A DNA stretch of 22,631 bases from Tritrichomonas musculus. Taxonomy: Eukaryota; Parabasalia; Tritrichomonadida; Tritrichomonadidae. A program made the position numbers and the translations under genes. Position 1 is the stretch's first letter; every line of letters starts with the position of its first letter. Positions 1 to 12,390 of this stretch are shown here, one piece after another. Below the pieces are notes generated by a model. The model was not told the origin of the DNA. It worked only from the letters and a program-made list of their open reading frames with translations, and did not search any database. Where the stretch lies: positions 1 through 22,631 of the forward strand of contig JAPFFF010000444.1 in the NCBI GenBank assembly GCA_039105265.1, written 5' to 3'.

Positions 1-1950
1 CCATCAGATTCAACGAGAACTGCAGTTGAATCATCAGATGCAACGAGAACTGCAGTTGAATCATCAGATGCAACGAGAACTGCAGTTTAATAATAAGATG
101 CAACGAGAACTGCAGTTGAATCATCAGATGCAACGAGAACTGCAGTTGAATCATCAGATGCAACGAGAACTGCAGTTGAATCATCAGATGCAGCGAGAAC
201 TGCAGTTTAATAATAAGATGAAACAAGAACTGCAGTTGAATCATCAGATGCAACGAGAACTGCAGTTGAATCATCAGATGCAACGAGAACTGCAGTTGAA
301 TCATCAGATGCAACGAGAACTGCAGTTGAATCATCAGATGCAGCGAGAACTGCAGTTTAATAATAAGATGAAACAAGAACTGCAGTTGAATCATCAGATG
401 CAACGAGAACTGCAGTTGAATCATCAGATGCAACGAGAACTGCAGTTGAATCATCAGATGCAGCGAGAACTGCAGTTTAATAATAAGATGAAACAAGAAC
501 TGCAGTTGAATCATCAGATTCAACGAGAACTGCAGTTGAATCATCAGATGCAACGAGAACTGCAGTTGAATCATCAGATGCAACGAGAACTGCAGTTGAA
601 TCATCAGATGCAACGAGAACTGCAGTTGAATCATCAGATTCAACGAGAACTGCAGTTGAATCATCAGATGCAACGACAACTGCAGTTGAATCATCAGATT
701 CAACGAGAACTGCAGTTGAATCATCAGATTCAACGAGAACTGCAGTTGAATCATCAGATTCAACGAGAACTGCAGTTGAATCATCAGATTCAACGAGAAC
801 TGCAGTTTAATAATAAGATTCAACGAGAACTGCAGTTTAATAATAAGATGAAACAAGAACTGCAGTTGAATAATCAGATGCAACGAGAACTGCAGTTGAA
901 TCATCAGATTCAACGACAACTGCAGTTGAATCATCAGATTCAACGAGAACTGCAGTTGAATCATCAGATGCAACGAGAACTGCAGTTGAATCATCAGATT
1001 CAACGAGAACTGCAGTTTAATAATAAGATTCAACGAGAACTGCAGTTTAATAATAAGATGAAACAAGAACTGCAGTTGAATAATCAGATGCAACGAGAAC
1101 TGCAGTTGAATCATCAGATGCAACGAGAACTGCAGTTGAATCATCAGATGCAACGAGAACTGCAGTTGAATCATCAGATTCAACGAGAACTGCAGTTGAA
1201 TCATCAGATGCAACGAGAACTGCAGTTGAATCATCAGATTCAACGAGAACTTCAGTTGAATCATCAGATTCAACGAGAACTGCAGTTGAATCATCAGATG
1301 CAACGAGAACTGCAGTTGAATCATCAGATGAAACAAGAACTGCAGTTGAATCATCAGATGCAACGAGAACTGCAGTTGAATCATCAGATGCAACGAGAAC
1401 TGCAGTTGAATCATCAGATGCAACGAGAACTGCAGTTGAATCATCAGATGCAACGACAACTGCAGTTGAATCATCAGATGCAACGAGAACTGCAGTTGAA
1501 TCATCAGATTCAACGAGAACTGCAGTTGAATCATCAGATGCAACGAGAACTGCAGTTGAATCATCAGATGCAACGAGAACTGCAGTTGAATCATCAGATT
1601 CAACGAGAACTGCAGTTGAATCATCAGATTCAACGAGAACTGCAGTTGAATCATCAGATTCAACGAGAACTGCAGTTGAATCATCAGATGCAACGACAAC
1701 TGCAGTTGAATCATCAGATGCAACGACAACTGCAGTTGAATCATCAGATGCAACGAGAACTGCAGTTGAATCATCAGATTCAACGAGAACTGCAGTTTAA
1801 TAATAAGATTCAACGAGAACTGCAGTTGAATCATCAGATGAAACAAGAACTGCAGTTGAATCATCAGATGCAACAAGAACTGCAGTTGAATCATCAGATT
1901 CAACGAGAACTGCAGTTGAATCATCAGATTCAACGAGAACTGCAGTTGAA

Positions 1951-2190
1951 CCATCAGATTCAACGAGAACTACAGTTGAATCATCAGATTCAACGAGAAC
2001 TGCAGTTGAATCATCAGATTCAACGAGAACTACAGTTGAATCATCAGATTCAACGAGAACTGCAGTTGAATCATCAGATGCAACGAGAACTACAGTTGAA
2101 TCATCAGATTCAACGAGAACTGCAGTTGAATCATCAGATGCAACGACAACTGCAGTTGAATCATCAGATGCAACGACAACTGCAGTTGAA
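1951..2190 (+). repeat. 240-bp tacag module (8 monomers), type example
   Basis: This is the most repeated fixed word in the window. The eight monomers are: ccatcag T-type with tacag; T-type; T-type with tacag; T-type; G-type with tacag; T-type; and two G-type with cgacaac. Complete copies start at 1951, 3001, 6061, 6511, 7561, 9001, 12361, 14281, 14731, 17313, 17763, 18813 and 20253. Partial copies start at 13471, 15871 and 16833. Spacings are 450 bp (6061/6511, 14281/14731, 17313/17763), 1,050 bp, 1,440 bp and larger. At 5971-6300 and 6421-6750 a 330-bp stretch including this module is repeated at 450-bp spacing. The change tgcag>tacag destroys the PstI site. Confidence 0.88.
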
Positions 2191-2430
2191 TCATCAGATT
2201 CAACGAGAACTGCAGTTGAATCATCAGATGCAACGAGAACTGCAGTTGAATCATCAGATTCAACGAGAACTGCAGTTGAATCATCAGATGCAACAAGAAC
2301 TGCAGTTGAATCATCAGATTCAACGAGAACTGCAGTTGAATCATCAGATGCAACGAGAACTGCAGTTGAATCATCAGATGCAACGAGAACTGCAGTTGAA
2401 TCATCAGATGCAACGAGAACTGCAGTTGAA

Positions 2431-2580
2431 TCATCAGATGCAACGAGAACTGCAGTTTAATAATAAGATTCAACAAGAACTGCAGTTTAATCATAAGATT
2501 CAACGAGAACTGCAGTTTAATCATAAGATTCAACGAGAACTGCAGTTTAATAATAAGATTCAACAAGAACTGCAGTTGAA
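2431..2580 (+). repeat. A/T-rich five-monomer run (tttaa / taataag / tcataag)
   Basis: Consecutive monomers end in tttaa and begin taataag or tcataag, with caacaag in the second and fifth. Copies start at 2431, 6991, 8431, 12841, 15211, 18243 and 19683. The third inner monomer is tcataag in the 2431 and 12841 copies and tcatcag in the others, dividing the copies into two lineages. The 15211 copy has one extra taataag monomer. These are the A/T-richest stretches in the window. In the Ser/Thr-rich forward frame they read as three stops in a row. Confidence 0.85.
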
Positions 2581-2970
2581 TCATCAGATGCAACGAGAAC
2601 TGCAGTTGAATCATCAGATTCAACGAGAACTGCAGTTGAATCATCAGATTCAACGAGAACTGCAGTTGAATCATCAGATGCAACGAGAACTGCAGTTGAA
2701 TCATCAGATGCAACGAGAACTGCAGTTGAATCATCAGATGCAACGAGAACTGCAGTTGAATCATCAGATTCAACGAGAACTGCAGTTGAATCATCAGATG
2801 CAACGAGAACTGCAGTTGAACCATCAGATTCAACGAGAACTGCAGTTGAATCATCAGATGCAACGAGAACTACAGTTGAATCATCAGATGCAACGAGAAC
2901 TGCAGTTGAATCATCAGATGCAACGAGAACTGCAGTTGAATCATCAGATGCAACGAGAACTGCAGTTGAA

Positions 2971-4800
2971 TCATCAGATTCAACGAGAACTGCAGTTGAA
3001 CCATCAGATTCAACGAGAACTACAGTTGAATCATCAGATTCAACGAGAACTGCAGTTGAATCATCAGATTCAACGAGAACTACAGTTGAATCATCAGATT
3101 CAACGAGAACTGCAGTTGAATCATCAGATGCAACGAGAACTACAGTTGAATCATCAGATTCAACGAGAACTGCAGTTGAATCATCAGATGCAACGACAAC
3201 TGCAGTTGAATCATCAGATGCAACGACAACTGCAGTTGAATCATCAGATTCAACGAGAACTGCAGTTGAATCATCAGATGCAACGAGAACTGCAGTTGAA
3301 TCATCAGATTCAACGAGAACTGCAGTTTAATAATAAGATGAAACAAGAACTGCAGTTGAATCATCAGATGCAACGAGAACTGCAGTTGAATCATCAGATG
3401 CAACGAGAACTGCAGTTGAATCATCAGATGCAACGACAACTGCAGTTGAATCATCAGATGCAACGAGAACTGCAGTTGAATCATCAGATGCAACGAGAAC
3501 TGCAGTTTAATAATAAGATGAAACAAGAACTGCAGTTGAATCATCAGATGCAACGACAACTGCAGTTGAATCATCAGATGCAACGAGAACTGCAGTTGAA
3601 TCATCAGATGCAACGAGAACTGCAGTTGAATCATCAGATTCAACGAGAACTGCAGTTGAATCATCAGATTCAACGAGAACTGCAGTTGAATCATCAGATG
3701 CAACGAGAACTGCAGTTGAATCATCAGATGCAACGAGAACTACAGTTGAATCATCAGATTCAACGAGAACTGCAGTTGAACCATCAGATTCAACGAGAAC
3801 TGCAGTTGAACCATCAGATTCAACGAGAACTGCAGTTGAATCATCAGATGCAACGAGAACTGCAGTTGAATCATCAGATGCAACGAGAACTGCAGTTTAA
3901 TAATAAGATGCAACAAGAACTGCAGTTGAATCATCAGATGCAACGAGAACTGCAGTTGAATCATCAGATGCAACGAGAACTGCAGTTGAATCATCAGATG
4001 CAGCGAGAACTGCAGTTGAATCATCAGATTCAACGAGAACTGCAGTTGAATCATCAGATTCAACGAGAACTGCAGTTGAATCATCAGATGCAACGAGAAC
4101 TGCAGTTGAATCATCAGATGCAACGAGAACTACAGTTGAATCATCAGATTCAACGAGAACTGCAGTTGAATCATCAGATTCAACGAGAACTGCAGTTGAA
4201 TCATCAGATTCAACGAGAACTGCAGTTGAATCATCAGATGCAACGAGAACTGCAGTTGAATCATCAGATTCAACGACAACTGCAGTTGAACCATCAGATT
4301 CAACGAGAACTGCAGTTGAATCATCAGATGCAACGAGAACTGCAGTTGAATCATCAGATGCAACGAGAACTGCAGTTGAATCATCAGATTCAACGAGAAC
4401 TGCAGTTGAATCATCAGATGCAACGAGAACTGCAGTTGAATCATCAGATTCAACGAGAACTGCAGTTGAACCATCAGATTCAACGAGAACTGCAGTTGAA
4501 TCATCAGATGCAACGAGAACTGCAGTTGAATCATCAGATGCAACGAGAACTGCAGTTTAATAATAAGATGCAACGAGAACTGCAGTTGAATCATCAGATG
4601 CAACGAGAACTGCAGTTGAATCATCAGATGCAACGAGAACTGCAGTTGAATCATCAGATGCAGCGAGAACTGCAGTTTAATAATAAGATGAAACAAGAAC
4701 TGCAGTTGAATCATCAGATGCAACGAGAACTGTAGTTGAATCATCAGATGCAACGAGAACTGCAGTTGAATCATCAGATGCAACGAGAACTGCAGTTGAA
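2971..4800 (+). repeat. 1.8-kb duplicon, left copy
   Basis: Matches 8971-10770 at offset 6,000, then 5,970 after the extra monomer at 4471 (ccatcag) that the other copy lacks. Shared order includes the gcagcg monomer at 3991 (9991, there gatacagcg), the T-type cgacaac monomer at 4261 (10261) and the tgtag monomer at 4711 (10681). It ends where gcagcg-ttgaa at 4801 meets gcagcg-tttaa at 10771. Confidence 0.85.
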
Positions 4801-5370
4801 TCATCAGATGCAGCGAGAACTGCAGTTGAATCATCAGATTCAACGACAACTGCAGTTGAACCATCAGATGCAACAAGAACTGCAGTTGAATCATCAGATG
4901 CAACGAGAACTGCAGTTGAATCATCAGATGCAACGAGAACTGCAGTTGAATCATCAGATGCAACGAGAACTGCAGTTGAATCATCAGATTCAACGAGAAC
5001 TGCAGTTGAATCATCAGATGCAACGAGAACTGCAGTTGAACCATCAGATTCAACGAGAACTGCAGTTGAATCATCAGATGCAACGAGAACTACAGTTGAA
5101 TCATCAGATTCAACGAGAACTGCAGTTGAATCATCAGATGCAACGAGAACTACAGTTGAATCATCAGATGCAACGAGAACTGCAGTTGAATCATCAGATG
5201 CAACGAGAACTGCAGTTGAATCATCAGATGCAACGAGAACTGCAGTTGAATCATCAGATGCAACGAGAACTGCAGTTGAATCATCAGATTCAACGAGAAC
5301 TGAAGTTTAATAATAAGATGAAACAAGAACTGCAGTTGAATCATCAGATTCAACGAGAACTGCAGTTGAA

Positions 5371-7110
5371 TCATCAGATGCAACGAGAACTGCAGTTGAA
5401 TCATCAGATGCAACGAGAACTGCAGTTGAATCATCAGATTCAACGAGAACTGCAGTTGAATCATCAGATGCAACGAGAACTGCAGTTGAATCATCAGATG
5501 AAATAAGAACTGCAGTTGAATCATCAGATTCAACGAGAACTGCAGTTGAACCATCAGATTCAACGAGAACTGCAGTTGAATCATCAGATGCAACGACAAC
5601 TGCAGTTGAATCATCAGATGCAACGAGAACTGCAGTTGAATCATCAGATGCAACGAGAACTGCAGTTGAATCATCAGATTCAACGAGAACTGCAGTTGAA
5701 TCATCAGATGCAACGACAACTGCAGTTGAATCATCAGATGCAACGAGAACTGCAGTTGAATCATCAGATGCAACGAGAACTGCAGTTGAATCATCAGATT
5801 CAACGAGAACTGCAGTTGAACCATCAGATTCAACGAGAACTGCAGTTGAATCATCAGATGCAACGAGAACTACAGTTGAATCATCAGATTCAACGAGAAC
5901 TGCAGTTGAATCATCAGATGCAACGAGAACTACAGTTGAATCATCAGATTCAACGAGAACTGCAGTTGAATCATCAGATGCAACAAGAACTGCAGTTGAA
6001 TCATCAGATTCAACGAGAACTGCAGTTGAATCATCAGATTCAACGAGAACTGCAGTTGAACCATCAGATTCAACGAGAACTACAGTTGAATCATCAGATT
6101 CAACGAGAACTGCAGTTGAATCATCAGATTCAACGAGAACTACAGTTGAATCATCAGATTCAACGAGAACTGCAGTTGAATCATCAGATGCAACGAGAAC
6201 TACAGTTGAATCATCAGATTCAACGAGAACTGCAGTTGAATCATCAGATGCAACGACAACTGCAGTTGAATCATCAGATGCAACGACAACTGCAGTTGAA
6301 TCATCAGATGCAACGAGAACTGCAGTTGAATCATCAGATGCAACGAGAACTGCAGTTTAATAATAAGATTCAACGAGAACTGCAGTTGAATCATCAGATG
6401 AAACAAGAACTGCAGTTGAATCATCAGATGCAACAAGAACTGCAGTTGAATCATCAGATTCAACGAGAACTGCAGTTGAATCATCAGATTCAACGAGAAC
6501 TGCAGTTGAACCATCAGATTCAACGAGAACTACAGTTGAATCATCAGATTCAACGAGAACTGCAGTTGAATCATCAGATTCAACGAGAACTACAGTTGAA
6601 TCATCAGATTCAACGAGAACTGCAGTTGAATCATCAGATGCAACGAGAACTACAGTTGAATCATCAGATTCAACGAGAACTGCAGTTGAATCATCAGATG
6701 CAACGACAACTGCAGTTGAATCATCAGATGCAACGACAACTGCAGTTGAATCATCAGATTCAACGAGAACTGCAGTTGAATCATCAGATGCAACGAGAAC
6801 TGCAGTTGAATCATCAGATTCAACGAGAACTGCAGTTGAATCATCAGATGCAACAAGAACTGCAGTTGAATCATCAGATTCAACGAGAACTGCAGTTGAA
6901 TCATCAGATGCAACGAGAACTGCAGTTGAATCATCAGATGCAACGAGAACTACAGTTGAATCATCAGATGCAACGAGAACTGCAGTTGAATCATCAGATG
7001 CAACGAGAACTGCAGTTTAATAATAAGATTCAACAAGAACTGCAGTTTAATCATAAGATTCAACGAGAACTGCAGTTTAATCATCAGATTCAACGAGAAC
7101 TGTAGTTTAA
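5371..7110 (+). repeat. 1.7-kb duplicon, left copy
   Basis: Matches 13591-15330 at offset 8,220 (274 monomers). The shared private marker is the aaataag monomer at 5491 (13711). Differences noticed: tacag at 6931 against tgcag at 15151, and tgtag near 7103 against tgcag near 15323. The match breaks to the left at 5341/13561. On the right the other copy gains one extra taataag monomer (15361). Confidence 0.87.
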
Positions 7111-8400
7111 TAATAAGATTCAACAAGAACTGCAGTTGAATCATCAGATGCAACGAGAACTGCAGTTGAATCATCAGATTCAACGAGAACTGCAGTTGAA
7201 TCATCAGATGCAACGAGAACTGCAGTTGAATCATCAGATGCAACGAGAACTGCAGTTGAATCATCAGATTCAACGAGAACTGCAGTTGAATCATCAGATG
7301 CAACGAGAACTGCAGTTGAACCATCAGATTCAACGAGAACTGCAGTTGAATCATCAGATGCAACGAGAACTACAGTTGAATCATCAGATTCAACGAGAAC
7401 TGCAGTTGAATCATCAGATGCAACGAGAACTACAGTTGAATCATCAGATTCAACGAGAACTGCAGTTGAATCATCAGATGCAACAAGAACTGCAGTTGAA
7501 TCATCAGATTCAACGAGAACTGCAGTTGAATCATCAGATTCAACGAGAACTGCAGTTGAACCATCAGATTCAACGAGAACTACAGTTGAATCATCAGATT
7601 CAACGAGAACTGCAGTTGAATCATCAGATTCAACGAGAACTACAGTTGAATCATCAGATTCAACGAGAACTGCAGTTGAATCATCAGATGCAACGAGAAC
7701 TACAGTTGAATCATCAGATTCAACGAGAACTGCAGTTGAATCATCAGATGCAACGACAACTGCAGTTGAATCATCAGATGCAACGACAACTGCAGTTGAA
7801 TCATCAGATTCAACGAGAACTGCAGTTGAATCATCAGATGCAACGAGAACTGCAGTTGAATCATCAGATTCAACGAGAACTGCAGTTTAATAATAAGATG
7901 AAACAAGAACTGCAGTTGAATCATCAGATGCAACGAGAACTGCAGTTGAATCATCAGATGCAACGAGAACTGCAGTTGAATCATCAGATGCAACGACAAC
8001 TGCAGTTGAATCATCAGATGCAACGAGAACTGCAGTTGAATCATCAGATGCAACGAGAACTGCAGTTTAATAATAAGATGAAACAAGAACTGCAGTTGAA
8101 TCATCAGATGCAACGACAACTGCAGTTGAATCATCAGATGCAACGAGAACTGCAGTTGAATCATCAGATGCAACGAGAACTGCAGTTGAATCATCAGATT
8201 CAACGAGAACTGCAGTTGAATCATCAGATTCAACGAGAACTGCAGTTGAATCATCAGATGCAACGAGAACTGCAGTTGAATCATCAGATGCAACGAGAAC
8301 TACAGTTGAATCATCAGATTCAACGAGAACTGCAGTTGAACCATCAGATTCAACGAGAACTGCAGTTGAACCATCAGATTCAACGAGAACTGCAGTTGAA
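6961..8400 (+). repeat. 1,440-bp higher-order unit (48 monomers), copy 1
   Basis: This 48-monomer unit is followed directly by a second copy (8401-9840). The match at offset 1,440 extends from 6961 to 8460 against 8401 to 9900. I see two differences: tgtag at about 7103 against tgcag, and cgagaac at 7201 against cgacaac at 8641. Variant order inside the unit: the A/T-rich run (6991-7140), the tacag block (7321-7800), two tttaa/aaacaag pairs (7861-7920 and 8041-8100), then ccatcag doublets (8341-8400). Confidence 0.9.
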
Positions 8401-9840
8401 TCATCAGATGCAACGAGAACTGCAGTTGAATCATCAGATGCAACGAGAACTGCAGTTTAATAATAAGATTCAACAAGAACTGCAGTTTAATCATAAGATT
8501 CAACGAGAACTGCAGTTTAATCATCAGATTCAACGAGAACTGCAGTTTAATAATAAGATTCAACAAGAACTGCAGTTGAATCATCAGATGCAACGAGAAC
8601 TGCAGTTGAATCATCAGATTCAACGAGAACTGCAGTTGAATCATCAGATGCAACGACAACTGCAGTTGAATCATCAGATGCAACGAGAACTGCAGTTGAA
8701 TCATCAGATTCAACGAGAACTGCAGTTGAATCATCAGATGCAACGAGAACTGCAGTTGAACCATCAGATTCAACGAGAACTGCAGTTGAATCATCAGATG
8801 CAACGAGAACTACAGTTGAATCATCAGATTCAACGAGAACTGCAGTTGAATCATCAGATGCAACGAGAACTACAGTTGAATCATCAGATTCAACGAGAAC
8901 TGCAGTTGAATCATCAGATGCAACAAGAACTGCAGTTGAATCATCAGATTCAACGAGAACTGCAGTTGAATCATCAGATTCAACGAGAACTGCAGTTGAA
9001 CCATCAGATTCAACGAGAACTACAGTTGAATCATCAGATTCAACGAGAACTGCAGTTGAATCATCAGATTCAACGAGAACTACAGTTGAATCATCAGATT
9101 CAACGAGAACTGCAGTTGAATCATCAGATGCAACGAGAACTACAGTTGAATCATCAGATTCAACGAGAACTGCAGTTGAATCATCAGATGCAACGACAAC
9201 TGCAGTTGAATCATCAGATGCAACGACAACTGCAGTTGAATCATCAGATTCAACGAGAACTGCAGTTGAATCATCAGATGCAACGAGAACTGCAGTTGAA
9301 TCATCAGATTCAACGAGAACTGCAGTTTAATAATAAGATGAAACAAGAACTGCAGTTGAATCATCAGATGCAACGAGAACTGCAGTTGAATCATCAGATG
9401 CAACGAGAACTGCAGTTGAATCATCAGATGCAACGACAACTGCAGTTGAATCATCAGATGCAACGAGAACTGCAGTTGAATCATCAGATGCAACGAGAAC
9501 TGCAGTTTAATAATAAGATGAAACAAGAACTGCAGTTGAATCATCAGATGCAACGACAACTGCAGTTGAATCATCAGATGCAACGAGAACTGCAGTTGAA
9601 TCATCAGATGCAACGAGAACTGCAGTTGAATCATCAGATTCAACGAGAACTGCAGTTGAATCATCAGATTCAACGAGAACTGCAGTTGAATCATCAGATG
9701 CAACGAGAACTGCAGTTGAATCATCAGATGCAACGAGAACTACAGTTGAATCATCAGATTCAACGAGAACTGCAGTTGAACCATCAGATTCAACGAGAAC
9801 TGCAGTTGAACCATCAGATTCAACGAGAACTGCAGTTGAA
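8401..9840 (+). repeat. 1,440-bp higher-order unit, copy 2
   Basis: Second tandem copy of the 48-monomer unit, with the match continuing 60 bp further to 9900. At 9901 the order departs: taataag with gatgcaacaag and ttgaa, instead of gattcaacaag and tttaa at 8461. The array then enters the tacag-free domain. Confidence 0.9.
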
Positions 9841-10770
9841 TCATCAGATGCAACGAGAACTGCAGTTGAATCATCAGATGCAACGAGAACTGCAGTTTAA
9901 TAATAAGATGCAACAAGAACTGCAGTTGAATCATCAGATGCAACGAGAACTGCAGTTGAATCATCAGATGCAACGAGAACTGCAGTTGAATCATCAGATA
10001 CAGCGAGAACTGCAGTTGAATCATCAGATTCAACGAGAACTGCAGTTGAATCATCAGATTCAACGAGAACTGCAGTTGAATCATCAGATGCAACGAGAAC
10101 TGCAGTTGAATCATCAGATGCAACGAGAACTACAGTTGAATCATCAGATTCAACGAGAACTGCAGTTGAATCATCAGATTCAACGAGAACTGCAGTTGAA
10201 TCATCAGATTCAACGAGAACTGCAGTTGAATCATCAGATGCAACGAGAACTGCAGTTGAATCATCAGATTCAACGACAACTGCAGTTGAACCATCAGATT
10301 CAACGAGAACTGCAGTTGAATCATCAGATGCAACGAGAACTGCAGTTGAATCATCAGATGCAACGAGAACTGCAGTTGAATCATCAGATTCAACGAGAAC
10401 TGCAGTTGAATCATCAGATGCAACGAGAACTGCAGTTGAATCATCAGATTCAACGAGAACTGCAGTTGAATCATCAGATGCAACGAGAACTGCAGTTGAA
10501 TCATCAGATGCAACGAGAACTGCAGTTTAATAATAAGATGCAACGAGAACTGCAGTTGAATCATCAGATTCAACGAGAACTGCAGTTGAATCATCAGATG
10601 CAACGAGAACTGCAGTTGAATCATCAGATGCAGCGAGAACTGCAGTTTAATAATAAGATGAAACAAGAACTGCAGTTGAATCATCAGATGCAACGAGAAC
10701 TGTAGTTGAATCATCAGATGCAACGAGAACTGCAGTTGAATCATCAGATGCAACGAGAACTGCAGTTGAA
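8971..10770 (+). repeat. 1.8-kb duplicon, right copy
   Basis: Partner of 2971-4800, one monomer shorter. It overlaps the second 1,440-bp unit on its left and the start of the 10441-13290 block on its right, which shows that blocks were cut and joined at different points in successive exchanges. Confidence 0.85.
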
Positions 10771-12390
10771 TCATCAGATGCAGCGAGAACTGCAGTTTAA
10801 TAATAAGATGAAACAAGAACTGCAGTTGAATCATCAGATGCAACGAGAACTGCAGTTGAATCATCAGATGCAGCGAGAACTGCAGTTTAATAATAAGATG
10901 AAACAAGAACTGCAGTTGAATCATCAGATTCAACGAGAACTGCAGTTGAATCATCAGATGCAACGAGAACTGCAGTTGAATCATCAGATGCAACGAGAAC
11001 TGCAGTTGAATCATCAGATGCAACGAGAACTGCAGTTGAATCATCAGATTCAACGAGAACTGCAGTTGAATCATCAGATGCAACGACAACTGCAGTTGAA
11101 TCATCAGATTCAACGAGAACTGCAGTTGAATCATCAGATTCAACGAGAACTGCAGTTGAATCATCAGATGCAACGAGAACTGCAGTTGAATCATCAGATT
11201 CAACGAGAACTGCAGTTTAATAATAAGATTCAACGAGAACTGCAGTTTAATAATAAGATGAAACAAGAACTGCAGTTGAATAATCAGATGCAACGAGAAC
11301 TGCAGTTGAATCATCAGATTCAACGACAACTGCAGTTGAATCATCAGATTCAACGAGAACTGCAGTTGAATCATCAGATGCAACGAGAACTGCAGTTGAA
11401 TCATCAGATTCAACGAGAACTGCAGTTTAATAATAAGATTCAACGAGAACTGCAGTTTAATAATAAGATGAAACAAGAACTGCAGTTGAATAATCAGATG
11501 CAACGAGAACTGCAGTTGAATCATCAGATGCAACGAGAACTGCAGTTGAATCATCAGATGCAACGAGAACTGCAGTTGAATCATCAGATTCAACGAGAAC
11601 TGCAGTTGAATCATCAGATGCAACGAGAACTGCAGTTGAATCATCAGATTCAACGAGAACTTCAGTTGAATCATCAGATTCAACGAGAACTGCAGTTGAA
11701 TCATCAGATGCAACGAGAACTGCAGTTGAATCATCAGATGAAACAAGAACTGCAGTTGAATCATCAGATGCAACGAGAACTGCAGTTGAATCATCAGATG
11801 CAACGAGAACTGCAGTTGAATCATCAGATGCAACGAGAACTGCAGTTGAATCATCAGATGCAACGAGAACTGCAGTTGAATCATCAGATGCAACGAGAAC
11901 TGCAGTTGAATCATCAGATTCAACGAGAACTGCAGTTGAATCATCAGATGCAACGAGAACTGCAGTTGAATCATCAGATGCAACGAGAACTGCAGTTGAA
12001 TCATCAGATTCAACGAGAACTGCAGTTGAATCATCAGATTCAACGAGAACTGCAGTTGAATCATCAGATTCAACGAGAACTGCAGTTGAATCATCAGATG
12101 CAACGACAACTGCAGTTGAATCATCAGATGCAACGACAACTGCAGTTGAATCATCAGATGCAACGAGAACTGCAGTTGAATCATCAGATGCAACGAGAAC
12201 TGCAGTTTAATAATAAGATTCAACGAGAACTGCAGTTGAATCATCAGATGAAACAAGAACTGCAGTTGAATCATCAGATGCAACAAGAACTGCAGTTGAA
12301 TCATCAGATTCAACGAGAACTGCAGTTGAATCATCAGATTCAACGAGAACTGCAGTTGAACCATCAGATTCAACGAGAACTACAGTTGAA
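10141..12390 (+). repeat. tacag-free domain rich in gcagcg, aaacaag and taatcag variants
   Basis: No monomer here carries the tacag variant, which is frequent on either side. It contains gcagcg monomers at 10621, 10771 and 10861, tttaa/aaacaag pairs, taatcag monomers at 11281 and 11491, and a ttcag monomer at 11641. The equivalent stretches are 1-1950 and about 21382-22322. The variants are thus grouped into two domain types along the array. Confidence 0.8.

Larger units (their letters stand above)
1..2880 (+). repeat. 2.9-kb duplicon, left copy
   Basis: The monomer order matches 10441-13290 at offset 10,440 up to about 450 and then 10,410 from 451, because one monomer of the 391/421 pair is missing in the right copy. 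Shared rare markers include ttcag in the monomers at 1231 and 11641, taatcag at 871 and 1081 (11281 and 11491), and the double tcataag monomers at 2491-2550 (12901-12960). Scattered differences exist, for example T-type at 751 against G-type at 11161, and cgacaac at 1441 against cgagaac at 11851. The pair is therefore older than the 5.6-kb duplicon. The match fails at 2881 against 13291. Confidence 0.88.
5761..11379 (+). repeat. 5.6-kb duplicon, left copy
   Basis: This stretch matches 17013-22631 at a constant offset of 11,252 bp (375 monomers plus the 2 extra bases of the irregular island between them). The order of all monomer variants is the same, including rare markers: tgtag near 7103 and 18355, gatacagcg at 9991 and 21243, tgtag near 10703 and 21955, and taatcag at 11281 and 22533. 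The only differences I noticed are two substitutions in the monomer at 11071 versus 22323 (cgacaac tgcag against cgagaac tacag). The left edge is where the match fails, at the monomer at 5731 (gcaacg against gcagcg at 16983) and beyond. The right end is set by the window edge, so the true duplicon is longer. Confidence 0.92.

Noticed and set aside
61-105. taataataag-like A/T stretches as TATA boxes or promoters
   Set aside because: They are a repeat variant present many times in fixed order, with no associated gene or other promoter elements.
121-150. CENP-B box in the monomer
   Set aside because: The reverse complement has CTCGTTGCA, which superficially resembles part of the box, but the essential TTCG and CGGG positions do not match.
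26-4735. 1,569-codon forward open frame, and similar ones at 7136-10705, 10706-13726, 13736-16243 and 18388-21957, as protein genes
   Set aside because: A 30-bp repeat with no stop in the consensus is open by arithmetic. The starts are merely the first TTG or ATG after a stop, with no non-repeat coding sequence, domain or signal at either end, and substitutions do not favour silent changes.
10130-12373. 747-codon reverse-strand open frame (MIQLQFSLHL repeats) and shorter ones like it
   Set aside because: It is the mirror image of the same repeat. Its ends are fixed only by tacag monomers, which create a stop on this strand, so its length just measures the tacag-free domain.
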